Below are positions 12,641 through 24,536 of a stretch of 64,000 nucleotides of DNA, in pieces. A program made the translations under genes and the position numbers. The DNA lies in assembly GCF_947507565.1 (NCBI RefSeq), contig NC_089191.1:930001-994000 (forward strand), in the 5' to 3' direction. Positions within the stretch are counted from its first letter, which is position 1; the number at the start of each line of letters is the position of its first letter. The stretch is from Oscarella lobularis. Lineage: Eukaryota; Porifera; Homoscleromorpha; Homosclerophorida; Oscarellidae. The notes below the pieces were generated by a model, which saw nothing but the letters and a program-made list of their open reading frames with translations, ran no database searches and was not told the origin of the DNA.

Positions 12641-12652
12641 AATTACATGCAG

Positions 12653-13963
12653 TCATTTATATAACTTGGATGACTGGCCGTCACACCCCACCCTTCCACA
12701 CTGCTGCACATACTGATCTATTGTGTTTGGGGGTCCAAAATTGATAACATATCTTATGTCAGGAAAATCTAACCCCATTCCAAGAGCTACAGTTGCAATA
12801 AATACTCTGCAACTGCCATCAACCTTGCCAAATGAAGAAGCTACCTCAGCTTTAATTTCCTTTTCCGTCGAACTATAATACATTGCATAGAGTCGATTTG
12901 AAGCGGTTTTGGAGCATCCTGACGAGACGAAAGATAGGTCTCCTGGTAATCCTACGCGAAAAGAATCAAAGACTAGTCCACAGTCTTTGAGGCTTCTGCA
13001 GTAGATTATTGTTTTGTAGGCTTTAGCTCCTTTTTTTCCTTGAGGCTGTCTACTACCCAAGAAAAAATTTTTTCTTGATCATTTACGACTTTCTCCACAA
13101 GTTGCAACATATTTAATATTCGGGGTTAACTTCAATAAAAGCAGGAAAACCTTAGCAATAGTTTTCCTAGTAGAAGCTGCGGCGGTCGCAGTTAGGCACA
13201 AAACTGGAACGTCTCCGTCAACTAATGTTCTTAGTTCACCCAGACGGCTGTACCACTCTCTGAAAGCTGCTTTTTTTCATTCATTCCCCTATTATTATCA
13301 TTAGAAATCAGTAGTAGTAGCTTACCGATCTGTTACACAATGAACCTCATCGATAACAATTGACACAATTCTTTGTTTGATTTCAATTTTCCGAAGAGCA
13401 CCTCTCCATCCGGAAGTTAAAATTGTCTCTGGACTAGAAAATACATGAGAAACTTCAGGCGGAATAGTTGTTTGTTGAGCTGAAGTCAAAAATAAGCCAT
13501 TTATGCCAAAGGAAGCCAATTTTTTAACTTGATCGGAGATAAGCTGGGTAAGAGGTGAAACGATCAGGACTAAAGCTTTGTGCTCCTTGTCTTTCGGAAA
13601 AAGAAAATCATGTGCCATTGGTAGAAGGTAATAGATAAATGATTTGCCATATCCCGTTGGAAGAATGGCAAATGTGTCTCTGCTTCGTAGTATGCTCGCG
13701 ATAGCATTGACTTGCTTTTCCTTGAGGTGACGAGGGAACGTAGGGTATCGCAGAAGAACAGCAGACAGCGCGTTTCGAACTTCGTCGTCGCAGTGATGAT
13801 GCAGGAAAACGCCATAGTTTCGAGGACTTACGTATTTTTGCAGAGCAGCTCGTCCGTTTGATTCGGTTCGAGAGGAAATAGTTCCATAGTTACCCCGGGG
13901 GGTCATTCGTTTAGGGGGGTCTAAATTTTCATGACACTTCTTTCCGATTCCGATCGATGTCAA
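12653..13963 (-). pseudogene. Decayed RecQ-family DNA helicase
   Basis: The N-terminal part (13963-13322) is intact: KEKQVNAIASILRSRDTFAI, Walker A LPTGYGKSF, VSPLTQLISDQV and a DEVH box (IDEVHCV). It continues with FREWYSRLGELRTL and VLCLTATAAAST. The helicase C-terminal half (13060-12653) reads KTIIYCRSLKDCG, VFIATVALGMGLD and a final CGRVGCDGQ. The two halves are out of frame near 13040-13080, where poly-A runs and an in-frame TGA occur. The splice phase near 13320 does not close either, and the protein stops right after motif VI with no RQC or HRDC domain. I read it as a retired copy of a multi-copy helicase family. It sits between the two methyltransferase copies. Assembly error at the homopolymers is the alternative. 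Confidence 0.7.
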
Positions 13964-14385
13964 TGACGCCGACGTAGGGTGATACGAACATAAAACAGCC
14001 GTACAGCATAGCTAGCGCTTTCTCACGAATCCTCGATCGTTAGTGGCACGTTGATCGACATTCGAGCGCCTATAAGAGACAAAAACCACAAAGTATCGTT
14101 GTCGAAGCGGTTCTAGAGAGCGAAACTTATCTGAAACTGGCCCATTCGAGCAGGTAACTGCCGTGTCCATCGATCGGGGCCCTGGGTGCGTCATCAAAGT
14201 CGCGTCATCGGATCGCCTCGTACAAAAGCACGTGTTTTATCACGTGACCGGCTTCGACCAATCAGTAGCGTGCAGGAAATGTCTAATACTGAAATGTGAT
14301 TGGTGCGGGTCGTATGCGGGGCGCACGTTAGACCGACCCCCGCAGTCGAGACTACAACTTGTAAGTTGTTACACGCAGTCGAGTC
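13964..14385. other. Spacer upstream of methyltransferase copy 2
   Basis: No convincing coding or RNA gene. It contains repeated cacgtg-type boxes (tcacgtgacc) and probably the copy 2 promoter. It shows no clear similarity to the region upstream of copy 1, so the 5' duplication break lies close to the ATG. Confidence 0.4.
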
Positions 14386-15732
<1,347 letters not shown>

Positions 15733-15768
15733 CGTCGTTTTCTGTGCAATGACACGTGCCTGTCTCCT

Positions 15769-16860
15769 TTATTTGGGTGTTTGATACAAAGGAACCCCGG
15801 CATAGGGCAAACGTATGGGTATGTGAGCAATAGGCGGGGGCCTATAAAACACGGATCCCAACTGGGGTCTAGCGGAAGCGGAACTAGGGTAAGACGGTCT
15901 CATCGTCAGAGAAGGTAATAGAGGACGTGAAAACGGTCGCATTAGAGGAGGAGGAAGTGGAGGCGGGGGCGGGGCACGAGAAACCGGATTTTGATATTTC
16001 CAACTCACTATTTGCTCCTCCTCCTCCTCCTTCTTCTCCTTTTCGTCGTCCGAATAGTCCAAAGCGTCGTCGGGCGGCTCCACGTCGTCTTTCCACGACG
16101 CGTCCGAACCGCGCGTCTTGAGCGCGTGCGCGAAAACGTATCGCGTAAAATTCGCGCAATCGGGCGCGACGTAGACGACGTCGCCCGCGGCAACGCCACG
16201 GGCACTAATTTCATCGACGCTATTGAATCGAATCGAGTAAAACGGCGATTGAACGGGACCGAACGTCTCGAATACGAGACCCACGGGCGTTCGATTCGCC
16301 GACCAAACGACCGTTCCCTCGTCGAGGGCCCCGCTTTGATGCGGGGGCGTGGCTTGGATTATTAGGAAGTGAGGTTGAACGATTTTGTGTACGATGCCTA
16401 TGCGATCGAGTCGCGCGCTCGCGGGGAGTACGTGCTCGGGTGCGGTCACTGGCGGGAGATCGGCGATCGTTAGTTCGCCGTGGACCCTCGGAGGGGGCCT
16501 CGATTTTCGTCGTCCGTCGGCGGGGGTGGAGATCACTATCCCGTCGTCGGGTTCGTCGTCGTCGACTTCTTCGTCATTCGATTCTTCGTCGTCGTCACTG
16601 AATAACGGTGATGGATCCGATCGTTCCCCGCGTCCGTTGACGTCATCATTGACGTCACTCCCACTCGAATCATACGAGTAAGCCAAAACAGTTAGAGCTC
16701 TTGCGCCACGGCTGGAGGCGATGGTGGCTTGCCCGTGGCACTGCATCGCACTCGATTCGGAGCCCGAATTGCTCGCATTCTTCGCGAAGACTTCATCCTG
16801 CATGGCCTGCGACTGCAAATCGTCGCGGATTTCCATGCGGATGCAAAGAACGTACTCCAC
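15769..16860 (-). CDS. NAF1: NAF1, H/ACA snoRNP assembly factor
   Basis: Single exon, 363 residues. The centre carries the Gar1/Naf1 beta-barrel: GTVVWSANRTPVGLVFETFG, then PVQSPFYSIRFNS, GVAAGDVVYVAPD and FTRYVFAH. Acidic stretches flank it (SDDDEESNDEEVDDDEPDD before; DYSDDEKEKKEEEEE after) and the tail is Pro/Arg rich. NAF1 loads dyskerin, NHP2 and NOP10 onto nascent H/ACA RNAs and is later replaced by GAR1; it is nuclear. The first Met is at 16860; a second at 16836 (MEIRDD) could be used. Lacking introns is unusual among its neighbours here. It is divergent from the GAB-like gene at 17076. Confidence 0.9.
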   Translation of the reverse strand: MEYVLCIRMEIRDDLQSQAMQDEVFAKNASNSGSESSAMQCHGQATIASSRGARALTVLAYSYDSSGSDVNDDVNGRGERSDPSPLFSDDDEESNDEEVDDDEPDDGIVISTPADGRRKSRPPPRVHGELTIADLPPVTAPEHVLPASARLDRIGIVHKIVQPHFLIIQATPPHQSGALDEGTVVWSANRTPVGLVFETFGPVQSPFYSIRFNSVDEISARGVAAGDVVYVAPDCANFTRYVFAHALKTRGSDASWKDDVEPPDDALDYSDDEKEKKEEEEEQIVSWKYQNPVSRAPPPPPLPPPLMRPFSRPLLPSLTMRPSYPSSASARPQLGSVFYRPPPIAHIPIRLPYAGVPLYQTPK

Positions 16861-17075
16861 TTTTCTCTCACCCGTCGGGAATAATTAGGAAACGAGAAAA
16901 AAAAGGACCTGAGCGAGACCTCTGACGTCTTTTCCCAATTACGCATGCGTCCGCGTTAAGTTCCAGCTGTAACGTGCGCTCCGCCCACCCATAGCATAGA
17001 TAAGCGTCCGACCTCTCTCGCGAAGGTCAACAGTCGACGAGACGACGACACGCTCGCATAACATACCCTCGCCAG
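16861..17075. promoter_or_regulatory. Divergent promoter region, NAF1 and GAB-like adaptor
   Basis: 215 bases lie between opposite start codons. No motif is decisive; inferred from layout. Confidence 0.45.
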
Positions 17076-18955
17076 ATGACGTTCGCTACCGAAATGGACG
17101 ACGCGACGACGAAAACAAAGACGATGTCGGGCTGGGTGCACAAAGCGCCTCCGCTCAACAAAAGAGGACCGAAGGTGCGAAACGTGACGACACAATCGTA
17201 CGCGAATCTCGCAGACGATTAGGCTCGTGCTATTTTTGCCCCGCGACTTCCCTTTAGTCGACTTCCCATTTCCCGGTAGCGAGTCTCGCGCACAATCTTA
17301 GAAACTGAGTCCGTCGAAACGGTCACGTGGAGATCGAGTGACAATTGACTGAAAGTTCGGCGGGCGTCGGCGTCGCGCGATCTCGCCTCGATGCACTGTA
17401 ACTAGCTACGAGCATCGCGCGAGAACGGATGTGATCTCTTCCCTCCTACGCGTACTCGCTCGCTTGGCTTCACCTACTCTAATCCCAGATTGAGTCCACA
17501 TTGCGCGCTTCACTTTAGACCCGAGTCTAGACTCGTCGAAGAGACGTCGCGTCGTGCGACGACTCGCCGCGCGGTGTGCACTAGACTAGGCGTGGCCGGC
17601 GAACTCTTTTTCTACACTGTGTAACCGATTCTTTTTTTTCTCTTCCGCGCGCAGGTGTGGCGCAAGCGATGGCTCGTGCTCCACGCCGACGCTCGTCTCG
17701 CCTACTATCGAAACGAACGATCGACGAAACCGATCCGGGTCATCGATTTGTGCAAGTGCACGCGAGTCGATTGCGGTAAGAGGAAGGCGATCTCCCCCGG
17801 CGAAATGACTGAAATTTTTTGCCTGTCTAAATCGACCCCCGGCGATCCTAAAAACCGACTGTTTACGTTCCTCTCCTTAGGTCTCGAACATAAGAAATAC
17901 AAATTCATCTTCGATGTCGTGCTCAAATCACGCACCTACTTCTTCAGCGCTCGCGATCAAACCGAAATGGAAGAATGGGTCGGCGCCGTGTGTCGCCTTC
18001 GCTCCGTGGCATCGGGCGGTACGAGAAAAAGAGCGAACAAACGAATAGTACAGAAAGACCGAACGTTTTCGCTTTAGAAACCGGCGAGGAATTTCTTCCA
18101 GTCAGAAGACCGGCGCGCAATCGCTCGCCTCACCACTCGAATCCCTCGTCGCCCCTCCCACCCGCCGAATCAGATCACGTGACCCAACCCAAGACCCCTA
18201 CCGTCACCACGGCGACGACGACGACGACGACGACGTCACCGATATCCAATCGTCTCCGTCGCATCTTCAGTCGAAATCTCTTTCGCAAATCGCGAAGCGA
18301 CGACGTTCCCACGCCCACGCTTCCAAACAAAGAATTGCCGCCGCCCCCGGAAGTCGACAGAGGACTGAAACCTCGTCCGCCGACCTACCGTCACTTGAAG
18401 CCGGCGTCGCCGCCGACCTTCTCCGTCTCAGCACCTCTCCAAGAAACCAATATATTCACGTTTCCCTCGACGACGACGACGACGACGACCCCAGCAATGA
18501 TGACGTCATCGACAACGATGACGTCATCCGCCGTTGCCACGGCACCGTCGGCGTCGTCCGATAGCGCAATCGATTCGCTGACGCAAAAATCTTCGGACGA
18601 GCATTTGTCGCCGCTTGCGTGGTTTCCAACGAAACGAACGCTCGCCACGACGACCGAAGACGTTGCCACGACGGCGCAAAAGCCCGGATCTTCGTCGTCG
18701 GCCGCCGGCGTCGGATCGTCGGGGAGCGATTCGGGGGCGGAGTCCGAGGAGTTGGACGAGCCGTTTATGACGGCCGAGTCCCGGACGTATCACTATAGCG
18801 TCGACGAGGGGGAAGAGGAGGAGGAGGAGGAGGAGAACGATGCGAGGGGAAAGAATACGGGAGAATTGCCGCATCGCGCTTACTTCGCTTCGAGTAGTTA
18901 TACGGGAGTTCGGCCGTCGCAGGGGGATGAGAATGCCGTCGAAACTGAGGTTTAG
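17076..18955 (+). CDS. GAB/DOS-like PH-domain docking protein
   Basis: Four exons: 17076-17174, 17655-17775, 17881-18018, 18078-18955 (about 411 residues). The PH domain starts MSGWVHKAPPLNKRGPK and continues VWRKRWLVLHADARLAYYRN and KPIRVIDLCKCTRVDCGLEH, closing with EMEEWVGAVCRL; order and spacing match GAB proteins. The rest is low-complexity Ser/Thr/Pro with ELPPPPEVDRGLKPRPP, which contains R-x-x-K-P, the class of motif bound by the GRB2 C-terminal SH3. I see no YxxM (PI3K) site; candidate tyrosines are TYHYSVDE and SSYTGV. Two in-frame Mets (17076, 17094) could start it. The last intron is only 59 bases. Role inferred from the family: scaffolding below receptor tyrosine signalling at the plasma membrane. 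Confidence 0.75.
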
Positions 18956-19527
18956 ATAGATGACGTAATTTTTTCTGTTTTTTTTCGGGGGTACGTAGTT
19001 GTATAGAAATAGATTTTTTTTGGTGATGTCATTGCTTTCTCTCGTTCAGCATCATTTCCCATCGTTTGCGTTGAATCAATACTTCCTGTGCGTGCCGTTC
19101 CTAAAAATTGCGCGAGGGCGACGTGCCGTGGCTAATTTTAGAGACGATATTTACGTACCGTGTCTGTTACAATTGGGTCGGCATGCCAGTCACGCAAGGG
19201 CGGCGTCTCCGAGAATTCGCTGCGACTAATGGGCTCTTGCATCCTCTTCGTTACGCGCAATTAGTTTATTTAGGGAAAAAATGGAGGAGGATCTAACGCC
19301 TACGTACGTCGTCGTTTTTGGGACGCGAGCCAACGTTTCTCCGACCGGGGTCGAGATCCTCTTCACCCGACCTTTCCCCCCGCGCTCCGCCACATCGCGT
19401 CCTGACTACGCTATAGTTAGACTTCCTCACGTTACGCATGAGCGGCTGAGCGGTACGACGAGCATTCGCTCTCTAAACACAAGGGGCGACGGTCTATAGA
19501 GGATTCTGTCTATAACTCGATTACTAT
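18956..19527. other. Convergent intergenic stretch
   Basis: This lies between the stop of the GAB-like gene and the stop of the minus-strand EF-hand-like gene. It holds short chance frames only and presumably the two 3' UTRs. I see no RNA gene. Confidence 0.5.
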
Positions 19528-20745
19528 CTATACTTGTTCTCGTCTCAAGTCTTTGTTCACTACGCTGCCTTCTAGGGGTTTTCGAAATACTAGGGGCTTT
19601 TCTTTGCGAGGTTTATAGACGGATTGCTGTTGTGTCGGACATTGCGTTAGCTACGTCATATAATTTGGGGAGTACATGTACAGTACCTGATATTCTTTGT
19701 CTAAAATTGCCATCTTTTTCTCGTCTGTCGTCTGAAGTAAATCTTCGAAATCTAACACCTACGTCATAGATTAATTCACTGATTTGATAAATGTTGCTTT
19801 GGCACTAACGCTCGACGAATCTTTCGTCTCTACGCTATCTTCTGGCTGGCTTCTAAAGACCCCACGCGTAACATTACTCTCTCTTTTTCCCTTTTGACTA
19901 CGCGTACATCTTAAACAAATCGAGAAATTCGTAGAGCTGAATTCGCCCGGGAAAATCCAACTCCAACCGACGAACCTTAAATAATTAATCAATTATGAAA
20001 TATTATCTTCATTATGTCCCCACATATATTATAAATATATACCTCGGACATTAGATAAAGAGGCGATACAATGCGTTTACACATCTAAAAGAATAACCCT
20101 AGAGAGCCTCGGGGGAATTGCATAGTTGGACGCTCGTCGTGCCTTGAGGGCTTTGAGAAGCGACGCTTCGTCGATGAGCATTCCCACCATGTCGTGTTCT
20201 TCGTAGCAGAAGAAAGCGACTCGGGCGTCGTTGAGTTCTTCAAAACTATGCAACGCAAACATATATAATAGTAATATATAAATGTATTGATTTATTGATA
20301 CCTAATTTGTCTGGCTCTTAGCGCTTGTACGGCTTTCTTTAGCACTTTGTTATTATATTCGGCTCCCTGCATGTTCGCCGTTCGATGCAGACTGGCGTCG
20401 AACGTTTTGACGTCGATCAAGAAATGAAGAACCTCGATTAAATGAATCAATAGATTTAAATATCAGAGTGGAATATTTTTTAATTACGTGATCGTCGAGA
20501 CCGTCTCCTTTTCTGTGCTCGCAAGGAAGACGTTTTTCGAATAAATGATCTTGAAACTACAAAACGTCTTAGACAACTAAAGTATTTAGATACTTTTATT
20601 TACTCCTAGACTTCGTGCTAGGTGTCTGTTGGAAAAGAAAGCGGCGTCTTCATTTAGGATTTTTCGACTCTACGGAAAGTACGTCGTACCTAAGGTTGGC
20701 CCACGTAAAGCTTTCTCGATTCTTTGGGTAGGTTCGCTCGGCCAT
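19528..20745 (-). CDS. Small EF-hand-like protein, family unassigned
   Basis: Ten exons join in phase to 243 residues: 20705-20745, 20604-20667, 20488-20556, 20302-20432, 20143-20245, 20043-20084, 19908-19975, 19810-19852, 19687-19758, 19528-19626. It begins MAERTYPKNRESFT and ends NKDLRREQV. The centre (LNDARVAFFCYEEHDMVGML, then MSEVRRLELDFPGRIQLYEF) has the helix-loop-helix rhythm of paired EF-hands, but the loops lack most acidic ligands. One intron needs a GC donor (AAG|GCACGA at 20142-20141). The first intron would be only 37 bases, so the 5' end is the weakest part of the model. Shares a divergent promoter with CLYBL. Confidence 0.6.
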
Positions 20746-20942
20746 TGGGGGGGCTCACGTGCACGAGCTCATGTGAGCACGTGAGGACAAGCGAAGGGCC
20801 CCCAGTGTCGTGCGCCGCTCGAATGCGTCGGTCATGATGAAAATTCTCGCGACAACACGTTAGATAAGGTCAAGAGGAAAGCGACACGACGTCTCGTTCG
20901 AAAGTTGTCCGTGCAAATTTCTAACGCGCGTTATCTCACCTT
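20746..20942. promoter_or_regulatory. Divergent promoter region, EF-hand-like gene and CLYBL
   Basis: 197 bases lie between opposite starts and include an inverted cacgtg-rich stretch (gctcacgtgcacgagctcatgtgagcacgtgag, about 20753-20785) that could form a stem or be an E-box cluster. Confidence 0.5.
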
Positions 20943-22239
20943 ATGGCTGCTCGTTTTTCCTTCGTTCGACGTCTTTCCAGCTCGGCACTCGCCGTGCGTC
21001 CTCGGCGTACGATCATGTACGTACCTGGAAGCGACGAGCGCAAAGTGGAAAAGGCGAAGAGTCTCGACGCGGATACGCTGGTTTTTGACTGCGAAGACGG
21101 CGTAGCGTACGCTAAAAAGAAAGAAGCGCGCTCGTTGATCGTCAGAGCGCTAGAGCAAATGCAGTTCGGTCGTTCGGAGCGCGTTGTTAGAATTAATTCA
21201 ATGGATAGCGGTCTTGCCGAGGATGATTTAGTTGAGATACTAAGAGCGGTGAATTTGCCTGACGCTATCCTTCTACCCAAAGTTGAAACAGCAGAAATTG
21301 TCGCTAGGGTAAAAATTTATTAGGAGTATTTATTTGTTTGCACAGAGTCACGCGTGCAGACTGTAGATCGATTTAGCATCACGTGATAGCCCTCTCCTTC
21401 TGTTTTAATACAGTTTCAATCAAAAGTGGAATCACTGATTCCTTCTGACGTCACGTCCTACCCATTCCTAGCCATAGTTGAAAGTGCTAGGGCTCTAGTC
21501 AACATAAAGGAGATTTGCGATGCAGGAACGCGCGGAAAAGTGCACCTTTCCGGCCTAACATTTGGCGCTGACGACTACGCTGCCAGCATAGGTCAACTGA
21601 TTAATTAAAAAAACATTTGCATTAATTAATTATTGACTACAGGTGCTGTTCGCACCAAATCGTCGAGCGAGGTTCTTTGCGCTCGCCAGCTGGTTGTCAT
21701 GCACGCCAAAGCATACGGATTACAAGCTGTGGATATGGTCAATATCAACTACAAAGGTACGAGGAAAAGACAAGAATCCTAGCCACCGCTTTTACCACTG
21801 CATTTAGATCTTGAGGGCTTAAAAGCAGAAGCCCAAGAGGGAGCAACTATGGGATTCACAGGCAATAAAAATTTAATAATTTATAATCAGTATTGTTTAA
21901 TTAGAAAACGCAGACCATTGAATTTTACGCTGAAGGGGTAACGTTGATTATTTTTTCAGGAAAACAAGTCATTCATCCCGATCAAATTCCAGTTGTTCAC
22001 GCGGCATTCAGCCCATCGCTCGAACAAATCAAATCGGCAAAAAATCTCATCAAAGCGTTCGAGAGACACCAAGCAGAAGGAAAAGTGAGCGTGCTTGCAT
22101 ATATATATGTACACACCCATACCCAACCCCCTCCCTCTCTTATTAGGGAGCCTTTACATACGAAGGAAAAATGATAGACATGCCGACTGTCCTCCAAGCG
22201 AAAAACGTTACTGACCTAGCCAAAGCTATAGGAGACTAA
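20943..22239 (+). CDS. CLYBL: CLYBL, citramalyl-CoA lyase, mitochondrial
   Basis: Six exons (20943-21308, 21414-21591, 21643-21756, 21808-21861, 21960-22084, 22147-22239) give 309 residues. The Arg/Ser-rich N-terminus (MAARFSFVRRLSSSALAVRP) looks like a mitochondrial presequence. HpcH/HpaI-citrate lyase beta marks: RTIMYVPGSDERKVEKAKSL, DTLVFDCEDGVA (metal/substrate Glu-Asp), LPKVETAEIV, ESARALVNI, LTFGADDYAASIG, and GFTGKQVIHPDQI. The family enzyme cleaves citramalyl-CoA to acetyl-CoA and pyruvate in C5 (itaconate) breakdown and protects B12 metabolism. Intron 4 has a GC donor (ACAG|GCAATA); GFTG-KQVIHP continuity requires it. Its stop lies 27 bases from the NF-YC stop, tail to tail. Confidence 0.92.
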
Positions 22240-22266
22240 CCACTATAACTAATCGATACGAATATA

Positions 22267-24197
22267 TTATTGTAAATTGAGAGACTCGCCGCCTCCTTGT
22301 GCGGGCTGCTGTTGCTGTTGCTGTTGCTGCGACTGCGCCTGTTGTTGTCTTTCGTCCATAGCGGCACCGGGCGGCATTTCGATTCCGACAGTCGTAATCG
22401 TTGGTGGCGTCGTCGTCGACGAGTGGAGCGGCAGTTGAGACAGATAGGTTGTCGCCTGTACGCCGGAGGCGTCCGAGTGAGGCAGAACGTAGTGAATTGT
22501 CTTGATCAAGAGAGAGAGTCGCGCATTAAAAATTAGACATATATTTCCTCTTACCTGCGGCAAGTCGACGGGGAGTTGAGGCGTGTGCAATTCGATTCCG
22601 CCCACTTGGGGGTGCTGCTGTTGCTGGTAGTGATGATGCAACGTTTGCTACACACATTACCAAAAGAGTCAGTGAAGGATCTTCTCGCGTCAATAGATAT
22701 ATCTCCTTACCACTTGTTGCATCCCGGCCGGCAAAACAACCTGACACAAGGAAACGAACTATTATTTAATCTCGATATACATTTGCTTACTGTCTGCAAG
22801 TGCTGCAAATCGGAGTCGACTGACTATACACAGACCCAAGGCTATCTCTCATATATACGCTCTTGTTTTCTACTGTACCTGTCCTGCCTGTAGTGTCTGC
22901 TGAGTCGACCCCTGCGCCGCTTGAAGCATAAGCGTCTGAGCGGCGAGATTGGGATTCTGAGCCTGAAACTGAGCCAAGTGCTGAATAGACTGCCCACCGG
23001 GAACCTGAATCTGAAGCTAGAAGAAAAAGCAGTATAGGGGGGGCAACACACCAAATAACCGGGCCCACACGATTACAGTATTAGGATTTATGATAGCGGC
23101 ATGCTGAAGTTGCATAGCGGCTTGCTGACCGCCTTGAGCTTGAGCCTGCTGTTGCTGCGGCGACGGCTGCTGTTGCGGTGGCGGCGGCGGCGGCGGCGGC
23201 GGAGGAGGAGGAGGGGGAGCCTGTTGTTGAGGCTGCGGTTGCTGCGTCTGCTGAAGCTGTTGAGACTGTTGCTGTTGCTGTTGCTGTTGTTGCTGCTGAA
23301 GCATGATATTCTGATGATGCAGTTGAAGATAATACTGCATTTGATTCGGATCGACCATGGCTCCCTAGAACGAAACGTTTTGAGAACCCGTCGTCTGAGA
23401 CTCGTTCTCTCTCGCGCGCGCGCGCGCTCACCGGTCGTTTCGCCGCTCTCGCGTCCTCTCGCGGAACGATGTCGATTAGAAAATCGAATTGATCGTATTT
23501 GCTGACTGCCATGGCAACGTCGTTTTTCTTATCGAAGAAAACGGTCGTCGTTTCGCTTCGCGTTCGTGTAGATATTGGAATCGATATACCTGCAACGTTC
23601 GTCTCTTGCTGTCCTCCGTGTGAATCCACGATCGCAACGAGAGCTCGGCGACAAACATCTCAGCGGCTTTGGAGAAGAGAACGGGAGCCTATATATATAT
23701 ATATGAGTAGGAATGCTGCATCTTTACGTACACGTACCTCAGCGCTTATCATCTAAATAAATATTAATTAGATTGATTAAATAATTTTTTTCTCTCTTAC
23801 TTTGACTTCTTCGTCTTGTTTCATAATCTTTTTGATTCGCGCCAGAGGGAGTTCTTGGAATTTGAAGCCGTCCTACACAGTGCGTCGGGGTGCTCTTTTG
23901 AATGTGGGGGCGTGGCACGCGTTTTTTTTTCCGTTTACCTTTGTCATGTTTCGAATCTGTTCCATTTGCGATTGCCAGAACGCCTGGAGTTTTAGCTGCG
24001 ATTCGGACGGCTGTCCGTGCTGGGACGGCATCTGTACCGTCGCGTTCGTCGGCGTCGTCGCTTGGGACGCGTACGCCGACTGGGGCCCCATTTGGGACGT
24101 CGCGTAGCGAGCGACCTAATGGAAGATCCGCGACTTCCGTTGATCGTGCGACTGCGGTTAGACGTCGATTTACTTGAGCTTGCTGCTGATCTGCCAT
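22267..24197 (-). CDS. NFYC: NF-YC, histone-fold subunit of the CCAAT-binding factor
   Basis: About 12 minus-strand exons. The first coding exon is 24 bases (24174-24197, MADQQQAQ). The histone fold is split over 23801-23872 ([17 protein letters not shown]), a 15-base exon 23738-23752 (MISAE), 23590-23688 ([33 protein letters not shown]) and 23432-23527 ([20 protein letters not shown]). NF-YC pairs with NF-YB through this fold and recruits NF-YA to CCAAT boxes; nuclear. The C-terminal half is Gln-rich with a poly-Pro run (around 23186-23216), as in vertebrate NF-YC activation regions, ending GGGESLNLQ. Exon limits in the Q-rich half, including a possible 9-base exon near 22795, are less sure than in the fold. 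Confidence 0.9.
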
Positions 24198-24536
24198 CGT
24201 TTGTTGTTCAGTTCTTTCACAAGGCAATGACGTCACGTCAGAGACAAACGCGCGCTAGAGCGGAATCCCCCGAACTCGGCGAATTTTATGTGCTGATTCT
24301 TTTTGATGTTAGAGTATCGACAAATGAACCTCAATGACTGATAACTGACAGCAAAAGAATAAAGGAATGTTTGACTTCTAAAAAAACTTTATCACGTGAT
24401 GCCTAACTTTGCCATCCACGTGAACATCTAATGCCTATCCAGCAGGCAAAAACCCAAACAAACTATGCGAAAAGAAGACTAGGGAACCGGCCCACATATA
24501 ACATCAGTTCACAGATAGACATCTAATTTAATAAAT
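24198..24536. other. Spacer between KLF and NF-YC genes
   Basis: 340 bases without coding signal, probably the NF-YC promoter and the KLF 3' UTR. It has an acgtgatgcc/ccacgtgaac pair but nothing decisive. Confidence 0.4.

Noticed and set aside
18391..18874. Minus-strand frames opposite the GAB-like tail
   Set aside because: Shadows of the acg/tcg-rich Ser/Thr region; no splice or family support.
19687..19852. A 21-base intron between FIKS and VLDFED in the small EF-hand-like gene
   Set aside because: Too short for animal splicing; a 51-base intron starting GTTAGT at 19809 keeps phase and is preferred.
22297..22536. Leu/Arg-rich plus-strand frame (and a similar one at 23101-23505)
   Set aside because: It is the complement of the Gln- and Pro-coding repeats of NF-YC; codon bias, not a gene.
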